Positions 29,855 through 52,265 of a stretch of DNA of 64,000 bases are shown piece after piece (position 1 is the stretch's first letter; each line of letters begins with the position of its first letter). The translations under genes and the position numbers were made by a program. Under the pieces are notes generated by a model. It did no database searches. It was not told the DNA's origin and saw only the letters and a program-made list of their open reading frames with translations. The stretch comes from Siphonodentalium dalli (Eukaryota; Mollusca; Scaphopoda; Gadilida; Siphonodentaliidae), in contig CP136069.1 of the NCBI GenBank assembly GCA_032622095.1, forward strand, positions 71,573,319-71,637,318. Reading direction: 5' to 3'.

Positions 29855-30648
29855 TTTATCTGATTGACACCAAATTTGGTATGTGAGATTGTCAGCCCAA
29901 AATACAGATCAAGTTCGAATATGTGTTTGATCCGATTTATTTTAAAGGAATTATGACCCTTTTTTGGGGAAAAATTCGAAATTTTAATTTCAATTTTTTT
30001 TTTAGATTGAACTCCTCGCTCAATTTAACACGCAAAAAATATTAAAAAACTTTTATAATAATAAAAAAATTATTTAATTAAAAAACCAATTTGTCATTGA
30101 CACTAATTTGTTTTAGTTAGTTATATGCCATTAATTAGGTGTGATGTCCTGTTTTGAAAATATGAAGATTTTATTGCAATTGTTGCATGTAATATAATGA
30201 TGTCAATAAATTGCCATGTGAACATCCAATATCCAGAGTATATGAGAGTACCTTTAATAGATGTCATTCCAAGCGAAATTTGTTATTAATTGAGTGATGA
30301 CATGTTACAGAGCTCCAGGGGGTGGTTGTATGAAGGTAAAGATAAACAACCTGCTTGCTGGATAATTGTTTATCCTATCTGTCAAATTGATTAATGGCTA
30401 AACCATTGGATCTCACAGTGAGAGGTCCTTGTGTGAATAGGGACAGAGTTATGAGATTTAAAACGACTCCTCCCCACACCCCACATACTTTAACCCCTTC
30501 TTAAGTCAAATTATTTGAGCTTTTGATTTTAAGTTAGGTACTGATATATATATTACTGTGATCCATATCTTTGACCAATTATCAGTTATAGCTAATCGCT
30601 ATCGCCAAGGTATGGGTTAAACATCTGCCGATCGTGATCGGCCTCTCG

Positions 30649-30921
30649 TTTAATATGTTGACTATAATCCACGCCTTATAAGATGTGTTTTTCAAAAGGT
30701 CACAACCAAAGTTGAATGTTTTCGGCAGTAATAGTTGAATGTTACATTCTTTAAATTTGTGTGCTGGCTGTATAATGAAATATCAGTTTGAAGTAGTTAA
30801 AAAGTACACAATCCGATTCGATGGTCCCCATATCATTAGATTCCAACAACATTTCTTGAATTGCCACTTCAGTTATCATAATCGATTAATTGACAAAAAT
30901 GATGTTTACCACTGTCAACTA
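30649..30921. repeat. REP-A fragment and unrecognised sequence
   Basis: From about 30808, AATCCGATTCGATGGTCCCC and following sequence match the REP-A end, truncated by the MITE that follows. 30649-30800 is unrecognised. Confidence 0.4.
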
Positions 30922-31083
30922 CAGTAATGCCCTAAATAATCGACTCCTTAACTACAGCAGAATTATGGGTAATTTTTCAGGATTTAGTCGGAAATATGGC
31001 TTGTTGCCATTAATCGGAAAGCTCTCAGTGAGTTACCCATAATTCTGCTGTGGTTAAGGAGTCGATTATTTATGGAATTACTG
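30922..31083. mobile_element. TA-flanked palindromic MITE, copy 5
   Basis: Bounded by CAGTAATGCCC and GGAATTACTG with TA outside. The ~100 bp after it duplicates the sequence following copy 2. Confidence 0.65.
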
Positions 31084-31186
31084 TATTATGATAAATAAAA
31101 ACAATCAACTTAATATCGCCATAGGGACAAGCAAACTTGTCGTACAATGATTTAATGATTGGAAACATTCCATTCCACTCTCACTG

Positions 31187-31289
31187 ATAGCTTTCCGATG
31201 AATGGCAACAAGCAATATTTCCGACTAAATCCTGAAAAATTACCCATAATTCTGCTGTAGTTAAGGAGTCGATTATTTAGGGCATTACT
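31187..31289. repeat. TA MITE right arm only
   Basis: From TAGCTTTCCGATGAATGG to GGGCATTACTG; the left arm is missing. Confidence 0.55.
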
Positions 31290-31720
31290 GATAGTATAAA
31301 ATGCCAAAAAAGTGTTATATTTCAACATTTTGTTAAATTTTCGAGAGCATGTCGGTCGACATTCGTCAAATATTTGCCAGGCTGCCAATATCCCAGGTTG
31401 TAAATATAACATTTCAAAAATCGATATCTGATAACACTTCAGCTTTGATGCATGGAACCCCATTGTATACTACGAGTTAACTTGTAGTGGCAGCGAACGT
31501 GCGTTAACATATGTCTAAAAAAAATATCATTCTAATGCAGGGGATAATAAACAATTTGCAGGAAGGGGGGTCGTCCTGTTCACCCGGCGCCTATTGTTTC
31601 GGGTAGGTGTTGGGGAAGGTATTTCTGGGTGGGTGATTGGTCCGAGAGGCAAAAAAAACGCATTTTTACAACCTCATGCATTTTTTTAACTAAAGACCTT
31701 TTGTGCCCATATTTGACACA
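31290..31720. other. no clear feature
   Basis: A short REP-A piece (ATCGATATCTGATAAC...CAGCTTTGATG) near 31418-31450 is all that is recognised. Confidence 0.35.
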
Positions 31721-31984
31721 TTTGTAACATCAAGCTAATCAATTAATTATTTGCACGTTTATCAACTCAGATGATCTGTTGCTCTCACAACACCTGAAGT
31801 ATCCAAGTCTGGCATAGCATTTTCTATCCAATCGGAACCAAATTTTGTAACATTTGTAACATCAAGCTAATCAATGAATTATTTGCACGTTTATCAACTC
31901 AGATGATCTGTTGCTCTCACAACACCTGAATATCCAAGTCTGGCATAGCATTTTCTATCCAATCGGAACCAAATTTTTCTCAGT
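31721..31984 (+). repeat. 132 bp tandem duplication
   Basis: TTTGTAACATCAAGCTAATC begins units at 31721 and 31853; the second is almost identical to the first. Confidence 0.7.
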
Positions 31985-32605
31985 TTCTCAGCCCAAAATA
32001 CAGATCGAGTTCGAATATGGGTCACTCTTATAAAAAAAATAGATTGAATACCTTTCTCAATTTAACAAACAAACAAAACCATATATTAAATAAATTTATA
32101 ATAAAATGTTTTTTTTATATATAATTAAAACAAACTTATTTAAATGTTTATTGAACTCCTTGCTCAATTTAATATATTTTTATTTTTAAAGTTAACAAAA
32201 TTTGAATAAATTACACCGTTATAACTTCCGCTCTGCATGAAGGCTCTTGAACATTTCCGTCTATGTAATGAGGTTTATATCATGCAGTCTTGTTGATAAC
32301 ATCCAGGAAGAATTATCAGCGGTGCCCTTCCTTAAATTGTTGTTGCTTCCTTTGGGGAACATGGTATCCATGGACATGCATGGTTTAACCCTTTCATGAC
32401 TGGAGTTGCGCTGATACAGCATTACATATCCTGTGCCAGTGTATTCCTTTATGCGAGTCTCCCTATTTGGCCCATACACTTCTAATAATTTATTTAATTA
32501 TGTACATTTCTCTATAATTCAACATTGAAACTCTAAATTATGATTCCGATCATAGTAGTTTACTATCGCCAAGTGATCGGTTGTGCGATCGTGATGGGCC
32601 TCTCG
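31940..32605 (+). repeat. 5'-truncated family A HINE-like copy
   Basis: Core fragment CAGATCGAGTTCGAATATGG near 32001, T-rich spacers, and the 3' end GCGATCGTGATGGGCCTCTCG. A TTAACCCTTTCATGAC fragment is inserted at 32386-32470. Confidence 0.5.
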
Positions 32606-32769
32606 TTAATATTTGCTATTGATATAAAATTCCGATATCTTAAAACATTACAAGGAAAATAAACGTATGCTATAACATATTCTTGAATGGTAATACACAT
32701 ATATACTAACGAAATCAACAATAATTAGCTTTGATACCAAAATTCCCGGGTCTACACCTTCTGCTGCCG

Positions 32770-33610
32770 GACTGATCTACTATTTTCGTTCATTTCGTAA
32801 CACGTCTGCGCTCGCTAAGCGAAGATAAGCTCGGATTAATATATCAATCCTGCCGATTAGTATTGACCCTTGCTTGTTAATCATGGACCAACAAGTAAAT
32901 ATAATTGACAATGGAAAAGGTGTAACAGCTTTTTTGATACGGGGATCATCGAATGTGTACCTTTAATTATGATCTAACATTTTCGCCAATTTGTCTCCGT
33001 TCTCTCGGACTTTATCTTGCGGGTTATTATTGTTCCATTCGTTAACCCTTTCTGCACTAAAGCATAATTGACGAGCATAATCCCTGCCAAGTTTATTTCC
33101 TATAGTATTCTTGAAATGTGTCTCTCTGTGGTGTGATTCCTTGGGTATGACCGTTATTTAGTAAAGGTGATTTTTTACTAAATAACGGGTATGTTAGTGT
33201 TACATTTCTTTGAAAAACTGTGACAAATTTTCTCCACGGGGAAGTCGTATGATATTGCCCAAACGACCATAGTAATGAACTTATTATCTAAACATATCTC
33301 TCAATAAATAGGACTCCCTGTTTACTTTTATTTATCAATCGATAAATCAGTTGAACATGCACCCCGCCAGATGTATAATAGACCATTACGATGTACACTT
33401 TATAACTGAATGGGGTAATCCATTTAATATAGAAAGGGTAAATCATAATACCACAGATGAAGGAAGGATACCAATGAGTAAACTTAGTTGCCAATGGTAA
33501 CGACGTAACAGTTTTTGTTTAATGCACAGTCATCGTCGGGTTTGTCTGTATTTCATAACACTCTTGGATGGGTAAACAATTTGGTAACAAGCAAAACAGA
33601 ACGCACATTT
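32770..33610 (+). repeat. distal upstream region of gene B shared with gene C
   Basis: 32770-32935 matches 54640-54800; 32945-33610 matches about 62255-62865, with shared blocks such as TTTGTCTCCGTTCTCTCGGA and ACAGTCATCGTCGGGTTTG. This marks the leftward extent of the B/C duplication. Confidence 0.6.
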
Positions 33611-33937
33611 GTATTAACATGCACATGGGTCCGGGAACATTTTAATGTTTGTTTTATTATATTATTTTTAGAATGGTCACATCTCTCATTTTAGGGAAAT
33701 CACACCAAGCTTGGGGGAAATGGCTTTGAAAACACTATTTTTTAAAATATCAAATGTGTTGAAGCACTACCCCTTTCTTAAATATTAGTCTTCATCAACT
33801 AACAAAACAAGTTTTAAAATCTAATCCCCAATTCAAAACCTGATAGATGTTTTTAAACTGTCGATCTGCTCTTCCGTTTAAAAGCTATTTCTTGACCCAA
33901 AAAAAAACACGTTATTTCTTGCAATTTAAATGTACAT

Positions 33938-34396
33938 GTACTAAATCCGATCAGAGGGTCCCCATATCATCAGGATATGATAACAACAACATTCTTCAAA
34001 ACACGCTTTAATTATCAGAATCGATTAATTGCAACAAAATAATGCTAACCACTATCAACTATGGTATCAAAATCTCCCAAAACGTGTTATTTATCAACAT
34101 TTTATTCAACGAATATAAGTATTATCACTTGAGTATTCACGAAATTTGACCATATTACCACTTGTTTTTAGCGTTGTCCATCTTCATCCGCAAATTTGTC
34201 CGAGTCCGTCCGTTTGACAAAAAATTTCTGTGCCACAAATAATTGCACATCTCGAGAAATAACAAACTTCAAAAATCATTATCTGATCACACTGAGTTTT
34301 GATGGGTGGGTTCCTCGACTCGAATCAAATAATTTTTACCCCCGAAGCCAAATAAATAGTAATTTAGGAGTGTTAATTCGGATAATGCATCTTTAA
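33938..34396 (-). repeat. REP-A copy inside the MULE-like element
   Basis: Inverse orientation relative to 4014-4480, from AATCCGATCAGAGGGTCCCC to ATAATGCATCTTTAA. The following ~165 bp also flanks the copy at 4625. Confidence 0.55.
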
Positions 34397-34793
34397 CGCG
34401 ACCACGTGTTAGTATACTCGAGCTAACTGCATAAATATGTAAACTACACCTAGCGCAACTTACAAAGAACAAACTTATGTTCGGGGCACTCTAATGAAAG
34501 AAAATATTCAAATTTTATTCATTTCACGAAGCCAATATCTGAGAAAAAAATATCCCGAGCTTCCGTTTTAAAACATCACTATAGCTGTAATGTGATAGGT
34601 GCAAATCAGCTACTTTTGGTTTCGCAGCAAATCGTACCTTCTCTTTATCGGCAGAATTAAAAACAGTTGAAAATAATTGTCATCTTTGGAACCGATTGCA
34701 ACAACTGGACGCAATAGACTCAATGTGGGTTTTTTTTAATCACTATAATATTGCCATTCTCGGTTTGGTAGCCAGATTGTAAAAAATTGTTAG

Positions 34794-34862
34794 GCCAATG
34801 CATTCTCTTATATATGCGAGGCGACCTATGGTCGACTCGCATTTATAAGAGAATGCATTGGC
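34794..34862. repeat. near-perfect hairpin (CATTCTCTTATATATGC type)
   Basis: GCCAATGCATTCTCTTATA and its inverse flank a GACCTATGGTC centre. A second copy lies at 38197-38265, with the same AAAAATTGTTAG left flank. Confidence 0.7.
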
Positions 34863-35305
34863 ACAGGGTAAAACAAATCCCGACTTACGACTGGATTTGA
34901 TATGGCGGGTCACATATGTGTTATTTGATGGGAATTTCATCAAATTCGATTGGACTAGGAGACAGACATTTTGGACACTGTTAAAAAAATCGATAGGTTT
35001 TGGATTGGGAATGGATTTTCTCGAATTTATTATCGTCGTATTATATTTTTTGGATGTTAGTTTTGAAGAATAATGTGTAAGGAAGGGGGTCAAGCTGTCA
35101 TCAAAACTGATCATTTGAAGAAAACAAAATTTGGAAGCCATTTTCCCCTAGTTTGGTGTGATTTCCTCAAAATGGGAGATGTGGTGACCCTTCTAAAAAT
35201 ACTATAATACAATAAACAAAATGTTCCCGGACCCCTGTGGTATTAACATATTCCAATATTTAAGCCACAATGACATACGAATTTATTATATTTAGTCGCG
35301 GGTAA

Positions 35306-36376
35306 AGGTGGATACACACATGCATCCGTTTAATCTCTGTAAATATCGTGTATTGGGCGTTTTACATGGATCCTACAAGCGGGATAACCCAAATGGTGGA
35401 CATTCTGTTAAATCATTGTCAGTCTTCTTTTGATCTTTATTACAAGTGATGGCCTCGGGATTTCCACAACGCAAGGGCTATGATCCCCAACATGTGGGCT
35501 ATATTATCCTGGAAGCTACCGGACTGACCATTGCATATTTCCTCGACGGGGTGGGCATGTATAGAACCCTGAGTCCTCAGTACAACTATGGAATATTTAA
35601 GTAAAACATTATATTGTGCATTCTTTCCCAGATAAACCCGGCTGATACATTCAACTACATCTCTTAGTTATTCGAAACTTTCGAGAACCAGCCCCCCCCC
35701 CCCAATCATGGGTTATGGTTGAAAATGTTATAATTCAAGCATGTACAGGCTAAAATTGTGACAGTTAGGAACATGTTCAACCTTTGGCTTGAGAAACATA
35801 TACTCTTCTGTAAATTCTGGGTGAAAAATGAGGTTTCAACTCTGTACCTGTATTTTTTTAATTTTTTTTGGCGCTGGAATGGATATTTGCATAGAAATCC
35901 CAACTGAATGTTATCACAAGAGCTCGTTCTCAGATTATCCGGGCAATCTCAACAAACCTGTATCGTCCTGAAAGAGCTTCAAATTTTGCATATTATATTT
36001 TTGTATATTTTATTTTTGTTTTGGATGACCCTGTTTCCTTCCAAGCAATAACGTGAAACAAATCAAGTATAAAATCGACCGACTCAAACCACTTTTGGAA
36101 ATGAATTAAAACTCGTGAAAAACAGCAACAAATATCAGACAGGATTGATTCATTTCGGCGTCCATGAAAGAAGACATGTTTATGACTGGCCTGAAATTTC
36201 TTGATAGCATGTTAGTTTGATAATGGCTTATATCTGCTCACTGGTCTCGCCTGTTGAAATTGACCGATCGCGCGCAGGCGATTAATATATAGTATCAATA
36301 ATTGGTGTGGCCATGTAAAATACATGGGATACATGGATTTTACATACAGAAATTACATACAAGTGTGTATCCACCC
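35306..36376. mobile_element. Harbinger-like TIR element, ~1.07 kb
   Basis: Left GGTGGATACACAC and right GTGTGTATCCACC, with weaker inverted similarity for about 45 bp, flanked by TAA at 35303-35305 and 36377-36379. The aligned gene C upstream region (about 62925-62935) lacks it. A 3 bp TAA duplication fits PIF/Harbinger. It carries a short ORF. Confidence 0.65.
35449..35604 (+). CDS. 51-codon ORF inside the Harbinger-like element
   Basis: ATG at 35449 to TAA at 35602-35604. The predicted peptide has a polar start (MASGFPQRKGYDPQ), a hydrophobic middle (HVGYIILEATGLTIAYFLDG) that could span a membrane, and a tyrosine-rich end (LSPQYNYGIFK). GC and codon-like composition exceed the surroundings. 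TTACAAG just upstream and AAGTAAAA at the stop resemble splice sites, so it could instead be a host exon captured by the transposon. The family is not recognised. Confidence 0.35.
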   Translation: MASGFPQRKGYDPQHVGYIILEATGLTIAYFLDGVGMYRTLSPQYNYGIFK

Positions 36377-36490
36377 TAACATATCTACGTGTAATCCGTG
36401 ACAATGTTGCTAAGATTATGCCAGTTAAGAGGATTTAAAAGTATTTTGCAAATTTGATATGAAAGAAAATATATAGATCCAGATTAACTA

Positions 36491-36584
36491 CAGCCAATCG
36501 CGTTGGAGGATTACGCATGTTTCGCTTAGTGATTAACCAAGCGGATACTATAAAGGGATATTCTAATGCATTAACGATCACACC
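36491..36584 (+). promoter_or_regulatory. gene B core promoter
   Basis: CCAAT lies at 36494-36498, TATAAAG at 36549-36555 and a TCACACC initiator-like site at 36578-36584. From the first T of TATA to the predicted +1 A (36580) is 31 bp, which is canonical spacing. The segment is nearly identical upstream of gene C, which supports function. Confidence 0.75.
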
Positions 36585-36639
36585 AGACGATTGAATCATT
36601 CAAATAGGGTATTCTTCGTGAAACTAAATACATTTCAAC

Positions 36640-48248
<11,609 letters not shown>

Positions 48249-48907
48249 GAAGAACATTGAGAAACAGACTGTGTTCTTATTTTTGTTATTGATAACTCTA
48301 GTGAGGAAATTTCAAAGTTAAAACCATTGTGGTGTAAACTTTACTGTTACAGTGAAATCATTTTTATCAACAAAAATTGCCGTATAAAAATTGCAAATCA
48401 AGAGTTTTAGTTTTAGTGTTTTTCTGGAATATTATTCATTGCTCCGACCGACCTTTTGTAATGTTGACCTGCTTGTCTGTTTCTTGATAAAATACAGTAT
48501 ATTTACATAACATTCTTTAGCATGTGCCGTTTCCTCATTGATTGTTCACATATACCCACTGTGAGTGCCTTACGTCCCTTTAACATAGAAAAATACTGCA
48601 TTGCATGGAAAAGTTTGATATTAATTAATCCATCTGTGTACATCTGTCTCGTACGGATTACTCACAATTCAATTTCATCAATAATTTCTCTATACTATCA
48701 GTTATAAACTTATTTTGAAACAGCTTGACCATTGGGTTTTAGAAATACAACATCTAACGGGTCATACAACGCTAGTTCGTCCATATACTATAAGATTGCG
48801 TATGTTTGTAACGCAGACCGCTGAAGAGGAAAGGTCCTCGTTTATAATAGAATAAAAAAAACACTTCGGAATAGCGAAACTTCGCAATAGACAGATGACC
48901 CCACCCA
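48249..48907. other. gene B 3' flank
   Basis: Homologous to the gene A 3' region until about 48757; the right arm of the TTAA element is at 48543-48579. Confidence 0.6.
48851..48856 (+). promoter_or_regulatory. possible gene B poly(A) signal
   Basis: The first perfect AATAAA downstream of gene B lies about 600 bp past the stop codon. Weaker TATAAA variants are closer. Confidence 0.25.
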
Positions 48908-49704
48908 ACACTTTAAATCGCGATTGGGTAAAATTTTACCACAACGCGAGAAATAACGTCATATACGTAATGGATTGAACATGTTATTGGGAACCCGACA
49001 TTGAACATGTTATGGGAACCCACGAAAACAAAACATTGAACGACCACCAAGACGGAGTATAGGAAGTGGAGGATTTTCGAGGCAAAATACGCCAACTATA
49101 AAGGAAGATTATATAGCGGTGTTATAACTCTAAATCAGTACTGGAACTCCATAACTTACATTGTGGAATCAGGGATGTGGCTATAGAGGGTCTAGATGAA
49201 CCCACATGAAATTGTGGCATTGCATTGGCATTTAGTGCTTTTTCGAAAGACAGGACTGTATCCCTTATTTTGTTTCAGTCATGCAGTCACCATTTTTCCA
49301 TAATAAACTTATCTGTCTTCCTGCAATTAATAACCGAAATATGGAACAATTTGGAAATGGGGTGTATTAATGTAATGTACTATGAGGATACTATAGTGTA
49401 ATAGTCAATTCCATGTGTGTTTTTTAATCAACTCATGCAATGGTGCATATAGCACCACGCGAACGTTGGGTAAATTTTACCCAATATTGGGCAATGTTTT
49501 TACTCAACGCAGGGTATATCAGTTTACCAAATATTACCCAACAATTTGCCCAGCGCAGAAGGGAAATTAATATTGGGTAAATTGTTAACCCTGCGTTGAG
49601 TAATAACATTGACCAACATTGGGTAAATTTTACCAAACGTTCGCTTGGCGCTTTATATGCACCATTGTGTTGGGTAAAATTTCACCCAACGCGATTTAGA
49701 GTGT
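48908..49704. mobile_element. TIR element with nested palindrome
   Basis: Outer ends ACACTTTAAATCGCG and CGCGATTTAGAGTGT with GTTGGGTAAAATTT motifs; an inner inverted repeat at 49434-49667 has arms of about 100 bp starting CAATGGTGCATATA. Target duplication not clear. Confidence 0.55.
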
Positions 49705-50357
49705 ATCATTCCTTGAAAACATGAACTCTTTAGATCCTTATATCGTGATACATTGCGCAAGAATCGTGAACACCCCCTCCTACACCCCAACAAGCAGGTG
49801 TATCCCTGATATTTGAAGATAACTCTAGTTCCATTGGCCAGTTCATGAATCATAATTTATACCGTGAACATGCAATTGAAGTCTTGCACTATTATTTCTT
49901 GAGATATTATGCAAGAACCGTTTCCACTCTTCGGTCCTAGTCTTACCCCCCCCCCCCCCCCCACCCCAAAAAAATGCAAGTACATCCCTGTAATTTGAAC
50001 TTGGTCTTCATTTTGGTTTGTCACTTTGTACCACGTTCAATCCCATTCAGCGCGAAAAATTAAGGATTAATTAAAATACATGAGGGTGACGACCCCCTCC
50101 CCCTGGCATCCGGCATCCGGCTTAAAATGGACCCCGGCATCCGGAATACGCCATAACAGAGAGGCGGCATCCGGAATACTATTTGATTAAATTTATTGAA
50201 AACAGACTCGGGAACGAAGTGAACGTTGGCATGAGGTATTGGAATTAGTCTCCGTATTGGCTGGTAATGATTTGATTTAGCAGCTTTACGGAAAGATTAA
50301 ACTTTTTACTAAATGTATGATCTCATATCATACATATATACACCCTGTCTAACTTAA

Positions 50358-50594
50358 TCGCGGCCATATTGGACCCACCAGGTCCGGTTCCGTGATTTTA
50401 GTGCTACAGTTCAAAGTTTTGGAGTAGCATTTCCATATATGACATAAATGGAAGTCATGACTATTCAAAAGCTCCATATATGGATATGCTACTCCACAAC
50501 TTTGATCTGTAGCAATAAAACAACCGGGGCTGCATGGAAGAATCTCTGATACCACGGAACCGGACCTGCATGGTGGATCTAATATGGCCGCGAG
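50358..50594. mobile_element. TTAA-flanked palindromic MITE, 237 bp
   Basis: Arms start TCGCGGCCATATTGGA and include AGGTCCGGTTCCGTG with inverses; TTAA lies outside both ends (one extra base on the right). Confidence 0.65.
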
Positions 50595-50821
50595 TTAATG
50601 ACATGATAGGCGTATTTGGTGTGGGTGAAAGGCATAGACCATGTTCCAAATGTTGACAGGAGTGGTATAATATACTGAATGAGGAGAAGTTGAAGTGGCA
50701 TGTGCGGAAACCACCTAGCAAATCTTGGGTGACCGTTCATGGTCGTACACGGTAGTATTGAACACCAGGGACACGCAAATAGAAAACTAACATCTTTTTA
50801 ATATTTAATATTTCAAATTAA

Positions 50822-51165
50822 AGGTATAGGCCTACTCAACCAGAGGGTCTCCATATCATCACATTCCAACAAGAACGACAACATGTTTTGAAATGCCGCT
50901 TCAGTTATCAGAATCTAATACTTGCCCAAATATAACGAAAAGCACAATCAACTATAGTATAAAATTCCACAAAACCTGTTATTTATCAACATTTTGTTCA
51001 ACGAAATTTTGCCGGTTTGTCAATTATCTAACACAAAAAGCCACTTGATTTTAGAGTTATCCATCTTTACCCGCAATTTGGTCAATGAAATTCTTCTCGT
51101 TGACTGTCTATTGGGCCATTTAAAATAATAGATTTCAAACATCGATATTTGATCACTCTGAGCTG
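50822..51165 (-). repeat. REP-A fragment
   Basis: From the TTAA-AGGTA end to a degraded TTTGATCACTCTGAGCT; the left terminus is altered. Confidence 0.45.
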
Positions 51166-51790
51166 TGCAACTTTGAACCTGTAGTTCGAGACTCCGAGTG
51201 TCTTACTAACCCATTCGCCATTCGCCAAGGGCATATTCTTTTGTCAACACCACCCTGATTGTACTTAGTTTGTCTTCTCCGTTAAGTTTAGTCCAAAACT
51301 GCGAGTTTCAGACTTTTTAATGGTGTTATTAAATTGAAGTCGCATGCAGGCTTCTAAATACATTTTTCAAAATTTAATAAAAATTAATTACATATTCAAA
51401 ATTATTGCCAAGGAGACATCAGATGGGCGACAACTCTCCTCCCTTCATCTATGATATAACAAACCGATATCGCAGATCAGCATTGCGATTTATTTTAACA
51501 GTAGGTACTATATATTAATTATCACTATTTAGATATCTCAGATGTGATAACGAGACGTATAATTAGCTAAATTGTGGAAAATAGAGAGTCCGAGCAAAGA
51601 AATATAAATTAGCGGACGTAATTTCGTTGTGTTTTTGCTGTTTAACGTCAAGAAAAATTATCAATGGAAGCATCCGGCATCCGATATATGTGCCCGACGG
51701 CATCCGGCGTACGGTGGTCTGGCATCCGGAATACGCCATAACAGACCCCGCATCCGGCGTACGAAAATGGGGGTCGTCACCCTCATACAT

Positions 51791-52265
51791 GTATGGTTCC
51801 ATGAGGGTAAATTAAAATATGGTCACACCAGAGAGGGATAATTGAAATATGGTCCGATGAGGGTAAATTAAAATATCGTCACATCACGGTTAAATAAAAT
51901 ATGGTCCCATGAGGGTTGATTAATATATCGTCCAATGAGGGTTAATAAAAGATATGGTCTCATGATGGTTAATTAAAATTGTACTTTGATTGTTAATTAA
52001 AATATCGTACCATGGGGGGTGTAATTGATATATGGTTCCATTAAGGTCAATTAAAAAATGGTAACGTGACTTGATTAAAGAATAAATATATGGTCCCATT
52101 ATGAGGGTTAATTAAAATAAAAATATGGTGTCATCAGTGTTGATTAAACTACGGTCCCACTGGGGTGAAATACAATATAGTCCCATGAGGGTCAATTAAA
52201 ATATGGTCCAATGAGGACTAATAATATGTCCACTTCCCCCATCATGACCAATTAAAACATGGTCA
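51791..52265. repeat. ~28 bp minisatellite, about 17 units
   Basis: The degenerate unit contains ATGAGGGTTAATTAAAATAT and GGTCCC. It abuts the right end of the TACA-flanked element. Confidence 0.75.

Larger units (their letters stand above)
21456..30648 (+). mobile_element. Helentron/HINE-like family A, copy 3, heavily invaded
   Basis: Outer ends match copy 1: first 5' palindrome at 21456, second at 26161, terminal GCCGATCGTGATCGGC plus CTCTCG. Internal sequence is collinear with copy 1, interrupted by family B (22095-25354), a GC-rich repeat (25548-26040) and family C (26432-29854). Copy 1 serves as the empty-site reference for all three. Confidence 0.65.
33621..35239. mobile_element. MULE-like TIR element, ~1.6 kb
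   Basis: Imperfect TIRs of about 115 bp (left from 33622, right ending 35239), both starting CACA(T/G)GGGTCCGGGAACATTTT. Flanked by the 10 bp direct repeat GTATTAACAT at 33611-33620 and 35240-35249. Gene C has one GTATTAACAT at 62864-62873. Long TIRs with a 9-11 bp duplication fit Mutator-like elements. The inside holds a REP-A copy and a hairpin; no transposase is seen. Confidence 0.8.
50081..51785. mobile_element. TIR element with 4 bp TACA duplication, 1.7 kb
   Basis: Perfect 17 bp termini TGAGGGTGACGACCCCC and inverse, flanked by TACA at 50077-50080 and 51786-51789. Subterminal GCATCCGG repeats lie inside both ends. The interior holds a palindromic MITE (50358-50594) and a REP-A fragment (50822-51165). 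Class uncertain. Confidence 0.65.
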
